Positions 19,891 to 31,595 of a stretch of DNA of 64,000 nt are shown here, one piece after another. Where the stretch lies: the NCBI GenBank assembly GCA_963580285.1, contig OY757015.1:148736082-148800081 (forward strand), given 5' to 3'. Source of the stretch: Lucinisca nassula (Eukaryota; Mollusca; Bivalvia; Lucinida; Lucinidae). Numbering within the stretch: the stretch's first letter is position 1; each line of letters starts with the position of its first letter. A program made the translations under genes and the position numbers. The notes beneath the pieces are model-generated. The model ran no database searches. It saw only the letters and a list, made by a program, of their open reading frames with translations, and was not told the DNA's origin.

Positions 19891-21614
19891 TATGTATTTC
19901 ACTAGCCATGACATAATTTCGTTTTATTTTTACATATGATGAGACAGTAATGGCCGAAGATTATTTTTGTCTTTAAAGCCTATCATTAGCTAAGACCATC
20001 TGATAGGTTTTGCCGCAGTTTGGGCTTTATTTACATCTATGGCCATCGGTTTTCATTACGGAGTCATGTCAGATATGTTTGATTTAAACGTCATTTCTGA
20101 CAAGGTTCGAATTTCTAAATTCTAGGCTAAATAAGTAACATGTATCAGAGAAAGACCTTCTTGAGTAGGGAAAATGTTGCTGAAATTACCAGAATGCCTT
20201 CATCTGGTTAACAAGTCCGTGTAATAAGACCCCTGTAAACTCCACTTTAAATAGAGAAAAGCGGACTTTGTTTGGGTATTTATTATTTTACGTGGGTCAC
20301 CCAAGAATAAGTGACCCTAGTATTGCAATATATACATTTGAATGTTTCCGACATGTGTTCTCAATATGCACTACAGTTACAGATGTTCCGTTGCTAGGCA
20401 ACATAAGAATGTTTGTTAAATGATCCTGGCCACGTAGGTTTTTTCTCGATGTCGTGGCAACACTAATGAACAGCATTGCATTTTAAACTTTAAAATGACG
20501 AAAATCGGCCTGGATGAAATGGTGCCTCTAGTTTATTTAATGTTTGAAAAATCAAACTTTTCTTTCGAAAATTGGACAAAAGTGGCGAAGTTCAACCTAT
20601 GGTATAGGGGTAGAGGTTGCGATATGACAAAAAGCAAACAGTCTTAAATTATATTGATTTAAAATGAATGGCAATGTTACCAGGAGCGAAATCGACAAAT
20701 ATGAAAAATAATGAGTCGCCCCCAGCATGTTGCTTAGGAAAACGGGAATGCCTAAAATTGAATATGAAAATAAGGATTATGTTGTTGCTAGGCAATCAGT
20801 GGCTAAAAAAATTGGTCGAAAGATCCCAAAATATTTCAGAAATAACAAGGCTCAAAAAATGATCGATTGCGTGTTGAAACAGAAATAACTATGAACTCCC
20901 TTAGTTTTACTGATGTTCTGTCATTTAAAATAACCTTAATCGTGGCCATGGTGCTAACAGTTTATCAGTTTTACAAGCCATGTCAACACAGTCGGCTGAA
21001 ATAAGTAAACATGACTATGCCTGCTGGTAGATAAGAATTCATATTTATTTTAAGGGCTATATTTCTGATTGAGCATATACTGTTCAGGCTGTGTGAAACT
21101 ACCCAGCCATTACTAAACATTGATTCAAGTTGAAAACATTGTATCAACGTTGATTCAAAGTTGGAGCAAGATGTGTGCCTGCAGGGTAGTCCTACTTTTT
21201 ACTGACTGACCCAGTTTTTGAGAGATTCCCAAATAAAAAGATTTAATGGCATCTCCACAAACATTCTCTCTAACGTATGGTTTATTTGTTTGTGTGTTGG
21301 TTTGTTTGTTTGTTTGTTTTAAGCCTTGTTGACAGAACCAGAGGAGCACACGGGAACTTCAGAAACTGGTAGATAGTTTGGGATATGTGGCTAGAAGGTG
21401 AGATGTGGCCAGCTTACATAATAGACCGCTAGGATGTCACAGCGACTTCAATGTTCTTCGTGCAGCTACGTATCTTCGACGTTGCTGCGATGTTGTATCT
21501 AGCAGTTCTGTATTTTGTTTTAACTAGAGGGCCTCGTGGAAGATTGGTTACTGTACCAAATGAGCCACCCTCTTTAAATAAAGAAATTCCTAACTTACTT
21601 ATTTACTTACTTAC
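19891..21614. other. Largely unassigned DNA
   Basis: No protein-like frame is seen. Contents noted are a MITE-A end fragment at about 20208-20290 (GTTAACAAGTCCGTGTAAT), the palindrome GTTGCTAGGCAAC at 20390-20402, a (GTTT)n tract near 21295-21320, and a TCAACGTTGATTCAA / GTGTGCCTGCAGGGTA motif pair near 21145-21185 that resembles the end of the palindromic repeat at 40094. Confidence 0.6.
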
Positions 21615-21889
21615 CGGTCCCTTCCATCGGGGCTTAAAAAATAGATGGGCTGCATGATGCTTCCACCCAGAGCTGAAACCGACCCGCACAAAAATACTTG
21701 TAAACCGCTTAGAGGATCTACGCCTGCCCAGGCAAAGTGGTGCGATGCTTTTAAACAGTATTGGTTTCAATAGGCGACAGGGCTTGAGATTTCATTTCAT
21801 CTCAATGTCGAGTAAAAGTCCCAGAAAACTGGAAGCAGCGTCTCCAAAATGATCTATACAATGTTGACTGGGACATTAAACCTCAAATC
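21615..21889 (+). mobile_element. SINE-A copy
   Basis: Starts in CCATCGGGGCTTAAAAAATA and ends TGTTGACTGGGACATTAAAC CTCAAATCA; the internal marker AAACCGCTTAGAGGATCTAC is present. Bounded on both sides by short ACTT repeats. Confidence 0.85.
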
Positions 21890-21913
21890 ACTTTATTACT
21901 TACTTACTTACTA

Positions 21914-22212
21914 CTGCCGGTCTAGGTAGCTCAGTAGGATGCGCGTCTGACTGGTGATCAGGAGGACGTATTTCGATACCTACCGGTGTCGGCAACATTC
22001 TTTCGTGGATATTGATCATGAAATCTTTTCTAAGGTCATTCTCTCCCTTCCGCTGATACAAGAAGGACAGTTGTCAGTTTCTGGCGAAAGAATGTGCACT
22101 GTACTGGTTAACCGCTTATCTATACGCCTGCCCAGGAAAATTGTTGATAGGTAAACTGACCGGCTCAAAAATGAATTTAAAAGTGTTGACTGGGCTGTTA
22201 AACTCCAATACA
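21914..22212 (+). mobile_element. SINE-B copy, complete
   Basis: tRNA-like head GGTAGCTCAGTAGGATGCGC (A box) and TATTTCGATACC (eroded B box), body as in other copies, and tail TGTTGACTGGGCTGTTAAAC followed by an (ACTT)n tract to about 22290. Because the head is present only here, this locus is the likely source of filler unit B at 14633. Confidence 0.85.
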
Positions 22213-22256
22213 AAAAAAAAACTTACTTACTTACTTACTTACTTACTACTTACTTA

Positions 22257-22288
<32 letters not shown>

Positions 22289-22510
22289 TTCAAATGTCAT
22301 TTGATACAGCTGACAAGAAAGCGAGTAAACAATTTTCAAAATGTGCTTAATTAAAAGTGAACGGTCCGCGAAAGTGTGGATTCCATGAAATAGTATTACA
22401 CTGCGTGACGATATCCATTATCTGAGACACATGCATACATAGATTATTAACTTTTAATAGCTACTGAAGCTAACTGATCACTTGGGTTTCTGAGACAGAA
22501 TGCCCTGCAG
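22124..22510. repeat. Unit B, presumed source copy
   Basis: Matches 14633-15006. It continues beyond both ends in ways the filler copy does not (full SINE-B to the left, ATGTAAAAGCGGC to the right). Confidence 0.9.
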
Positions 22511-22642
22511 ATGTAAAAGCGGCAACATACAAAAAACCTGTCCACCTATGTGAGCACGGTGACTTCGGATATTTAAAAGATCAACATAGGACAAGCACAT
22601 TTACTACTTTTAGCTGATTGATTCTGGAGTCTTTGCGTTCAT

Positions 22643-22810
22643 ATATGAGCCAACGCACGACAAAACCTACAATAAGCCATGTGCGCCCATCGAAGACTCA
22701 GACCAGCCTGCGCATCAATATAGTCTAGACTGCGCGGATGCGCAAGCTGATCTGAGTCTTCGTTGGGCGCACATGTCTTATTGTAGGTTTTGCCATGCGC
22801 TGGCTCATAT
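22643..22810. repeat. Long inverted repeat (about 75-bp arms)
   Basis: Left arm ATATGAGCCAACGC..., ACAAAACCTACAATAAG, GAAGACTCAGACCAGCCTGC; the right arm is its complement with few differences, around a centre of about 20 bp (TATAGTCTAGACTG). It looks like a foldback MITE; no target duplication was recognised. Confidence 0.8.
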
Positions 22811-23897
22811 GCACCCACGCTTGCGTGTGCGCTTGTGTATGTGTTTGGCGATTGTTATGGGGATACTTTCTGTGGAAACGTCTATGAACTATTATTGTTT
22901 TGACCATATTGCCTCAACTCTTAAAGAAAATCATTACAGCTCCGAACCATTTTACTATAATAGGATTATAAAAGTCAATAACAATATTTAAGTCAAAGCA
23001 ACTTCAGTCAAATCATACAAGCAAATAAATGGAAATGTTCTGAAAGGCGAAATGAGTGAAACAAATACCGGTACTTGCTTAACAATATCTGGTACCGGAC
23101 TCCGTCACCGGCTTCTTCAATCGCTCCTCAAAATGATCCTTTAAAACCGGCGTTTCCCTCAGCTAAAATAATCTCTCATGGTTGCAACGATGTGTGTATA
23201 TGATCATTTTTGAATAAGGTACGACATCGAAAAAAGTGAAGTTTTTGCAGTGTCTTTACCTCCTACTTAACTGCTTCCTAGCTGAATAGTGCATGAACCA
23301 GACTGGTTCCGATTACCACGGAGGGGCTACTATAACGTGAGATGAATAATCTTTCAACTACACATTTGAATGGTTTATATTTGTAATGGGTAAAAGACAG
23401 TAATTCGTACCATAATATACAAAAAGCTTGTGTTTACGCTTAGCACACAATAATTTTTGTAATTATGTGAATGAAAGAAAAGTGACAAAATTATTCATAT
23501 GAATTCTATATTAGTGTGTCCATAAGTATGGAAGTGTATAGAAGCTTAAGATTCCAAATCATAAACAGTCTTGACAAATGAAAAAAAAAAGGTAAAAAAA
23601 AAAACAAAGAGGAATATAGATGTTCTGTATCACTGTATCATGGGACTGGAAAATTAACATCATGTAAATTCAGATCTACATGTTTATTTTGTATGCATAT
23701 GAGCGTGTGATAAATTTAAGGAAGCGTTCCGGTCAACCACGCGTTTTAGTCATTGTGACAAATAACACTGATGACTAATCAATAGAAAATAACGTTCAAC
23801 CAGTCATGACCTTTCTTGAATCCTTCCGAGCAACAGTCAACATTAGACAATCCCATAGACAATCACAAATCCGTGTCGCTTCGATGGATGAGACCCA

Positions 23898-23905
23898 TCT
23901 CTCTC

Positions 23906-23961
<56 letters not shown>
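23898..23961. repeat. (CT)n microsatellite
   Basis: About 30 dinucleotide units with one A interruption. Confidence 0.95.
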
Positions 23962-23964
<3 letters not shown>

Positions 23965-24527
23965 TTTTACTCGCATATAGAGGTCTAAACAAGTAAAAAC
24001 AGGACTATTTTGGCACCATAAAATCACAAATCCGTGAGGGACGATCCGACTAGCACAGGCTTACACCTTCAGTACTGGTAATAGCTCTGTGCGGTAGTAG
24101 CATGCAGTATTGGAGCGTAGATATATATTTGTATGTATTCAATCAAAGGACTAAGAGTTTGCTAGATTGCAGAGTACTGACGTATAGTGCTCTGTACACA
24201 CAAGACATGCAAAGAAGATAGATGGCATTCAAATTCTACACCACAGGAGCTCTGCGAAATAAATCAATCTTCTAGACTAATGTTCTATTTTTCCAAAACC
24301 ATGTCTCTTTTAAACTTCTCTACTGCATAAGTACTTACCACAGTACCTCCTTTCTGCTGCTTCTATCTCTCCTTCTGACTGCTGAAAACCATTTGAACTA
24401 TGTATTATGGAATCATCATGTCTATATATCTATCACTGTATTGTATTGATGTACTCTGTATTACTCTCTGTCAATTGTGGTTACCACGGAGAGGGCAAAT
24501 ATAGACCAAGCCTACGCCCAATCCGAG

Positions 24528-24634
<107 letters not shown>

Positions 24635-24789
24635 TGTATTATGTACATATGTATGATGACTGATATTTGGAATAAATAAACTGTTCTATCTGAATAGAAG
24701 ACTTTCTTCAAGACCCCCAGTGACATATGCTGCTGACCGTTCTAAGGCGGTAGTTTAGGTGTTGGCCTTTTGCTGTTATTTTTGTTGTA

Positions 24790-25015
24790 TACTAAAAGTG
24801 AAGGCAATGATCAGGAATTGATACAATTAACCCACAGCACCCATCAGAGACACCAAAGGGAAAGAAGAAACACAATCATGAAACAACAGACCCTAATAGA
24901 AACATCAATAGCAGAAAGCCAAAAGGACATTTACTTTCCCACTAAATGGCCAATTGGCTATCAAAACATAATAATATAAGCGATACACAAACTAAAAGAC
25001 TGCGAATTTTGTTGT
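24790..25015 (-). mobile_element. Penelope-like 3' tail fragment
   Basis: Plus strand AGTGAAGGCAATGATCAGGA, GAGACACCAAAGGGAAAGAA, CAATAGCAGAAAGCCAAAAG; the homology stops after ACTAAAAGACTG. A short piece of the same repeat, CCGTTCTAAGGCGGT, lies at 24738 in the other orientation. Confidence 0.7.
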
Positions 25016-25325
25016 GAGTTGTTGTTTAGTGTTTTTTAATGGTCTGATCACCCCGTGCGGGGAAGAGGGGCTGATTGGTCCATTTCATAAACACTTGTAA
25101 TTTTTCCTGTTTTCTGTATGTTTCCTCTTCCTCTTAGTGTCGAGAGTGGGTTGCGTCTTCTGGTTTAAAATCTTCTGGTAAAATCTTAAAATACTTTTAA
25201 AATCACCTGTGTTTGACAAGTCTGACCTCAGGGCAAAGTCTTGGGAGAATTTGAACTACACTGCAAGATGATTTCTAGCTAGCCTGGACAAATAAAATAG
25301 GGATACACAAATAATCTAACATTAT

Positions 25326-25330
25326 ACTGA
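25326..25330. repeat. Target-site duplication of BEL/Pao 1 (left)
   Basis: ACTGA here and again at 32040-32044, directly outside the two LTRs. A 5-bp duplication fits BEL/Pao integrases. Confidence 0.9.
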
Positions 25331-25774
25331 TGTCGCGGATCCCGCGAATGTATTTCTGAATTACTGATCTGCTAATCTGTTATATTATTTTGTATTTTCT
25401 TAAATGTTTACAAGTCGCATTAATTTAGCTATTTTTAACACTATAAATACCTTTATGACAGGAAGGCTAATCAAGCAATGTACTTAACGTCATAAGACGT
25501 TGTGTTCAATGACGCTGAGTCAAGAGTCATTATTACGTTAGTAACAGAAAAAGACAGTAGTCCAAAGACATTATCAGCATATTAATTATAAAAGTACAAT
25601 TTTAGACAGTCTGCTGAGAAGAAAATTCTCAACACAGAGTTTGGATACTATATGACATCATTTGAGTATATAAGTTGCCGAAAATAATTTGATAAATGTA
25701 GTTTGTTTGACAATAGTGATGTGACACTGTATAAATATGGCAAACTTTTCTGTGTTCTTATGTGCTTCACCACA
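25331..25774 (+). repeat. BEL/Pao 1 5' LTR
   Basis: Starts TGTCGCGGATCCCGCGAATG and ends TGCTTCACCACA. Near the middle it has TGAGTCA (25516-25522) where the 3' LTR has TGACGTCA. TATAAATA-like strings at about 25442 and 25731 are candidate TATA elements. Confidence 0.95.
25516..25522. promoter_or_regulatory. AP-1-type site in the 5' LTR
   Basis: TGAGTCA, the consensus AP-1 (TRE) sequence. Relative to the 3' LTR it differs by loss of one C from a CRE. Whether it is bound is unknown. Confidence 0.4.
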
Positions 25775-25779
25775 TATTA

Positions 25780-25798
25780 TGGTGCAGGAACCCGGGAC
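25780..25798 (+). promoter_or_regulatory. Primer-binding site of BEL/Pao 1
   Basis: TGGTGCAGGAACCCGGGAC, five bases after the LTR. Its complement ends TGCACCA, like the 3' end of tRNA-Gly, but only the first seven or so bases can be matched with confidence. Confidence 0.7.
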
Positions 25799-25847
25799 TC
25801 GTTAGAAATATTGGATTACACAGAAAAGGAACAACATAGCTGAAAGA

Positions 25848-27174
25848 ATGACATCCTCGTTTTTAAAGGGAAATAGAACCAGGTATAGGAACTTGCTCGA
25901 CAAGGAACTGGAGAAGGGAAAGAACCTCATCAGTGAAGCTGAGCAAGAAGAATATGAGGTAAATATTTTCAGCAAGAATGTAAAAAACTGTTTAAGAAGA
26001 TTAAATGACTTTATTGAAAACCTGGAGCAGACAAATGAAAGGTTGTCTGTGGCTATCGAAGGGCAAGAAGGAGCACAAGAAATGGAAACTTTGATGAACG
26101 ATGATTGGTCATGCATCGCTGAGGTGACAGACTGCCGTGATAAACTCGCAGATATTCATTAGATACTTCTGGATCAGAAGCCTCCATCAGAAAATTGGTC
26201 ATCAATTACTGTGACAGAGGATAGTTTCAATTAAATGATTCAGATGACAGCACAGATGCAACAGGTGATGATTGGGCAACAACAAATGCAACAACAACAA
26301 CAGCAGCCACAAATGATACAGTCAAGTCGCAGGCACTCTTCAGCAGGTAATTCAGTAAAGCTACCGAAACTGGAAATTCTATCTTTTAGCGGAGAAAAGT
26401 TAAAATGGGCAGAATTCTGGGACTCTTTTGAAACAGCAGTCCATTTAAATACATCTCTCTCTGAAGTTGAAAAAATGAATTATCTAATGAGCAAGCTAAG
26501 TGGCGAAGCAAAAAAACTCTGTATCAGGTATCCAACTATCGAATGAAAATTACCAAGTAGCAGTAGAATAATTGAAAGAAAGATATCGAGATAAACAGGC
26601 AGTAGTTACGTCACACTATACTGAGCTGATAAATTTGAAACCAGCACCAAACAATCCAAAGGGACTGCGTAAAATGTACAATGACGTAGAGAAGCATTTA
26701 AGGAGCTTGCAAGCACTTGGACAAGACACTGAACAAGACCTTTTTATCTCAATGATAACGACTAAATTACCTAAGGATGTTGTAATACAGCTTGAGATTC
26801 AAAAGGGAGCTAGGACCCCATGGAAAGTTAGGGAGCTTCGGGAACGTTTAAATGATTACATTGTGGCCAGGGAGAGAGCCGAATTGCATGTAAGCACCAC
26901 AAAATCAGAAAGTGCTGAGAACCATGTGAGTCCTCTGATGTCATCTGCTGAAGCTCTGGTAGCAGGTGTGCAAGCAACAGTTAATAGAAAAGAAAGAAAA
27001 AGGACACATCCGAAATGCAGATACTGCAGAGAGAACCACTGGAGTGAGGAGTGCGAGAAATATGCAACAATAGAGCAAAGAAAACAGAAGATAAAGAGAA
27101 GCTGCTATATCTGTTTGAATCCTACCAATCAGTCAAGTAGTTGCCGACAAAGGGTACATTGTTATTATTGTTAG
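25848..27174 (+). pseudogene. BEL/Pao 1 Gag
   Basis: Starts at ATG 25848 with a charged, coiled-coil-like N-terminus. Next comes a Gln-rich linker (26235 on) and the DUF1759-type capsid core (KLPKLEILSFSGEKLKWAEF, WDSFETAVH), then zinc knuckles. The first knuckle, C-x2-C-x3-H-x4-C (CRYCRENHWSEEC), is complete. The second has Asn where His is expected (CYICLNPTNQSSSC). The third is cut by TAG at 27172. Further lesions are TAG at 26160, TAA before 26235, a frame change near 26530 and a TAA shortly before 26572. After the capsid region the reading frame continues directly into protease, as usual for a single gag-pol frame in this group. Confidence 0.88.
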
Positions 27175-27948
27175 CAGTGGAACCGCCATCACCGAAGTTT
27201 ATGTCCACAGCAGTTTGGAACAGTCCAAAGAGAAAACGCAAGTCTAGCTGAAGAGCTACCTGAAGAGAACGAAGTTCTAAACACTGAAAATAGCCTCATT
27301 TCATCTGGAGAGATGGTTTTGATGCAAACGGCAAAAGCTAATGTACAAAATACAGTTAATGGTCTAAGGCAAAGTGCTAGAATCCTCCTCGACTCGGGCA
27401 GTCAGCGAACCTATATTACGGAATCCTTAGCTAAACGATTAAATTTAAAATTGGGAGACAAGGACGAGTTCATGTTGGTCACCTTCGGTTCAGAGAAACC
27501 GAAAAGGACAGAATCTAGAAAGACCAAGCTAGATATAGTTTTAAAAGATGGAAGTATACTAACAATTAGAGCAAATGTAGTGCCACAAATTGCTGAGTCA
27601 ATACAGAGACGTCCTGTGAATCTAAAGAGTCTAGATAACTGGGATTGCCTGTGGAACGAATTCTCACTGGCAGATGATATACCAACTGAACGAGAGATAT
27701 CCTCTGTTGAGCTACTCATCGGAAATGATTACTACTTGGACATAATACTTCCACAAAAGGTTGAGGTTCAGTCTGGACTTTACATGCTTGGTTCAAAACT
27801 TGGGTGGATTCTATCAGAACGAACTTCTGAAATAGTTGAAAATTCCACAGAATCAAGTATGCTGATAATGACCCATGGCAAGGGAATAGACAATGAAACA
27901 ACCTTTCTGACATATCTGGACAAATCACTTCCAAGAAACCAAATTTAG
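27175..27948 (+). pseudogene. BEL/Pao 1 protease (peptidase A17)
   Basis: Aspartic protease with the active-site string LLDSGSQRTYI (Asp at about nucleotide 27391), followed by a GNDYY flap-side region and a GSKLGWILSERT motif typical of Pao proteases. The frame is open from 27313 to 27948 and is the same frame as the second part of Gag. A frame change near 27936 separates it from RT. Confidence 0.88.
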
Positions 27949-28781
27949 AGGACTTTTGGAAATTATTATCCATAGGTATAAGTGACTCTCCCGTAGAATC
28001 TGACAATGATGTAGCACTGAAGAAGTTCAGTAAAACTCTGAAGTATGATGAAGGAAGGCATACCGTAACATGGCCATGGAAGGAGGAAGAACCAGACCTA
28101 CCAGATAACAGAGCATTAGCACTTGGAAGATTGAAATCTCTTGTCAGCAGAATGAGGAATAATCCTGAACTGATACAGAAATATGATGACATCATCACAG
28201 ATCAGCGACAAAGGGGTATCATAGAGAAGGTAGGACCTGAATCAAACAGTCTGGTTAAGCACTACATACCACATCACGCAGTTGTCAATCCTACAAAAGC
28301 AACCACAAAAGCCAGGATAGTTTATGATGCGTCAGCAAAATGTAGGCCAGAAAACAGAAGTCTTAATGAAAGTTTGTACAGAGGGCCTATCCTGTTACAG
28401 AACTTGACAGGTATTTTGCTTAGGTTCCGCCTCAATAAGATTGCCATGGTAGCAGACATTGAGAAGGCATTTTTGCCGATCAGGCTACAAGATGATGCAA
28501 AGGATGTTACTAGATTTTTCTGGTTGAAGGACAGAGACAAATTAGAAGTAGAGAACAATATTCAAATGTATAGGTTCTGTAGGGTACCATTTGGGATCAT
28601 ATCTAGCCCATTTTTACTGGCAGCCACAATTGACCATCACCTGAAGAACTGTAACAATGATGTGAGTGAAATAATCAGAAAGAACATATACGTGGACAAT
28701 GTAATCACAGGGACCCAACATATCAAGAAGCAGTGCATCTGTACACTGTCTCTAAGCAGGTTTTTAAAGGGGCAGCCATGA
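27936..28781 (+). pseudogene. BEL/Pao 1 reverse transcriptase
   Basis: Contains a conserved KARIVYDASAK block, motif A VADIEKAFLPIRL, motif B GIISSPFLLAATI and motif C YVDN at 28689-28700. YVDN instead of YVDD is found in some Pao clades, so it is not by itself a defect. The frame is open for RT itself and is lost just after motif C, near 28715-28733. Confidence 0.88.
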
Positions 28782-29600
28782 ATCTTCGGGACTGGATGAC
28801 AAACAGCCAGGAGGTCATGAATGAGATACCAACTCAAGACAGGGCAAGCAGAGAAAATATGAAGGTGCTTGGATTAACATGGTTTGTCAAAGAGGACTGT
28901 TTATCTATTAACAGCCAGAATCAAAGATGAACACATTGTCTCAAAACGAACAGTTCTGAGGCAAATAGCCTCGGTATATGATCCTCTTGGATTATATAGT
29001 CCAGTGACTTCACGAGGAAAATTATTTTTACAAAGCCTATGGAACCCAAAAATTGCATGGGACAAGCATCTGTCAGAGCGAGATAGACTCCAGTGGTATG
29101 GCATTCACGAAGATTTAAAGCTTCTAGCAAACTGTAAGTTTTCAAGACACATATGTTTGGATACAAAGGGAAGTACCAAATACCAGTTTCTTGTTTTCTG
29201 CGATGCCTCAAGATATGCATTTGCAGCAGCAGTCTATTTACTCCAAGAATGTCAAGATCAGCGCAGAACGGACCTCATCTTCTCAAAAACAAGGCATTAT
29301 GGTCTGGTCGCTTAATGTTTGTATTTCTTTCCCTTTGGTGTCTTTTATGGGTGGATTAAGTTAATTGTATCAATTCCTGATCTTTGTTTTACTTCTACTT
29401 TGTACCAAATAAGAAAATCACAATTCCACGTCTAGAGTTACTTGCTGCACTGATAGGGACACGGTGCATGAAATTTGTTGAAAATGAATTAAAGGTAGAA
29501 ATAAGTCAATAACACATTTGGTTAGATTCGCAGTGTGTGTTGAACTGGATACAAAGTTAACGACCTCCAGGGACATTCGTAGAAAACAGAGTCAAAGAGA
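28733..29600 (+). pseudogene. BEL/Pao 1 connection and RNase H, interrupted
   Basis: RT thumb/connection in two frames (KVLGLTWF at about 28862; RQIASVYDPLGLYSPVT at about 28960), then the RNase H start FLVFCDASRYAFAAAVYLL. At 29296 a ~108-bp Penelope-like tail interrupts the domain. RNase H resumes at 29405 (PRLELLAALIGTRC, WLDSQCVLNW) with TAA stops inside. The Asp, Glu and Asp of the active site can all be seen across the break. Confidence 0.85.
29296..29403 (+). mobile_element. Penelope-like tail nested in BEL/Pao 1
   Basis: TATGGTCTGGTCGCTTAATG through TTACTTCTACTTTGT, nearly identical to the complement of about 17515-17617. It sits between SKTR and the PRLELLAA block of RNase H, which defines its borders to a few bases. 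Confidence 0.85.
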
Positions 29601-29617
29601 TAAAGACATATAAAGAT

Positions 29618-31587
29618 ATGAACTTTCACTACATTTCTACCACAGAAAATCCAGCAAATAAAGCAAGTCGTGGAACATCTACTCGCGAGCTTAGAGGTGA
29701 TAGATTATGGTGGCATGGCCCAGAATGGCTCATACAACCACAACAAACATGGCCAGAATGGAAGAGAGCTTCTACTGACCAAGAAGAGACTGAGATACAA
29801 TCACATACTGAATCCGAGTTTAGGAAAACAAAGGTAATGTTTGAAGCTAAATTGTTGCTGGGGAGGTTTCTCCAGAATTGAAAGAAAAAACATTCAATAT
29901 AGATGTCGATCGATCCTCTTCATTTACAAAGCTTTGTCGGGCAACAGCATGGGTTACAAGGTTCATTGAAAAGCTGAGAAAGAGGACAAACATTTCGGGT
30001 CCACTGAAATCTACCGAGATAAGCAAGGCTGAGACAATGTGGACAGCATATGTACAGCATACAGAATATAGTAATGTCATAGACAGTATTAGTAAGGAAA
30101 AGTCTAATAATCTTAGGCCTCAGCTAGAACTCTACATAGACAATGATGGGCTTATAAGGTGTAAAGGTAGACTTGAGAATGCAGAAATATGTGAAGGTTC
30201 TAGGTACCCATTACTACTGCCAAAATACCATAGGTATACAGATCTTGTAATTCAGTACTATCACGAACGGGCTTTTCACACGGGCTGTGCACAAACGTTA
30301 AGTCTAATAAGACAGAAATTCTGGATTCCACAAGGACGCGCAGCCGTAAATAGGGTACTGAAAAGATGTACTGTGTGCCGTCGTCATGAAGGAGGACCAT
30401 ATATGATGCCACTCATGCCGCCTATTCCAACTGAGAGAGTGTCACCATCAGCACCATTAACCTATGTTGGAGTCGACTATTTTGGGCCACTTTTCATGAA
30501 AGTGAACAGACAATCACAGAAGGTGTGGGTTTGCCTTTATACATGCTTGGTTACGCGGGCAATCCACCTTGAACTGATGAATGATATGACAACCCAACAG
30601 TTCTTTCTCGGATTTCGTTGATTCATAGCTCGACATGGTAAGCCGAACAAAATTATTTCAGACAATGCGGCCCAGTTCAAGCTAGCTTCGGACACTATAA
30701 GCAGGTTATGGGGACAGATTCTTTCACAGAAAGACACAGTGTCATATGCTGCCAATGAAAATATTCAAAGGACATTTATAATAGAGTTGGCACCCTGGAT
30801 GGGTGGCTTTTATGAGAGACTTGTTGGTATTGTCAAGAGATCTCTTCGTAAAGCTATAGGTAAAGTTAGCCTCACTTCTGAACAACTTCTTACTATTCTA
30901 AAAGAAGCTGAGGCAGTTATAAACTCAAGGCCACTAATGTACATTGGAGAAGACATTAACTCTTATATTACGCTTACACCAGCCCATTTTCTGACATTAA
31001 ACCCCAAAAAAGGATTACCCGTCAGCACACGAGATGACACAGATGATACAGACTGCAATCCAGAAAACTCCTCTGCTGACAAATTATTAGCTACATGGAA
31101 GAAGGGGCTTAAATATTTAGGCTCTTTCTGGAAAATATGGAGTCATGAATACTTGCTAAGCCTAAGAGAACGTCAACAGACCAAACTGAAAGGACAAAGG
31201 GTACAGTCGCCACACACAGCTAATGTTGGAGACGTTGTCCTAATAAAGGACGCCTTACCGAGAGGTAGCTGGAGACTAGGTCGGGTACAGGAGCTGCTCA
31301 AGAGCAGGGATGGACAATGTCGGTCAGCTAGGGTGTTGCTGGCATCGGAGAAAGTAATAGGTAGACCCTTAAATCTATTATATCCAATAGAATGTCAGGC
31401 AACAGAAATAAACAGAGATTCTCAGAATCAAAGTAAGCAGCAGACAACTGACAAGCAGAATGTTGCTGAGGTACAGATAGTCAGGGTGGACAGTGACGAT
31501 AGAGACTCAGGAAGGCCTAGGAGACTTGCTGCAAGCACCGTTAGCGACAGAATCAGAGAACAATTAAGTAAAGAGCAAAATCATTGA
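29618..31587 (+). pseudogene. BEL/Pao 1 integrase and C-terminal domain
   Basis: Region before integrase ends with ENPANKASRG (frame 29618-29881), then a frame change at about 29878. The zinc domain has His, His, Cys, Cys in YHERAFHTGC and CTVCRR. The catalytic triad is visible as VDYFGPLF (D), IISDNAAQF (D) and GGFYERLVG (E). A single TGA at 30619-30621 interrupts the core. A DUF5641-type tail (GDVVLIKDALPRGSWRLGRV) follows, and the frame ends at TGA 31585-31587, overlapping the purine tract. Confidence 0.9.
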
Positions 31588-31595
31588 GACGGGAG
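31586..31595 (+). promoter_or_regulatory. Polypurine tract of BEL/Pao 1
   Basis: GAGACGGGAG directly before the 3' LTR; short and with one pyrimidine. Confidence 0.65.

Noticed and set aside
25802..26116. Minus-strand frame of 104 codons
   Set aside because: Shadow of the BEL/Pao 1 gag frame on the other strand.
28689..28700. YVDN as a dead RT site
   Set aside because: Asn at the last position is known in some Pao clades; the first Asp is intact.
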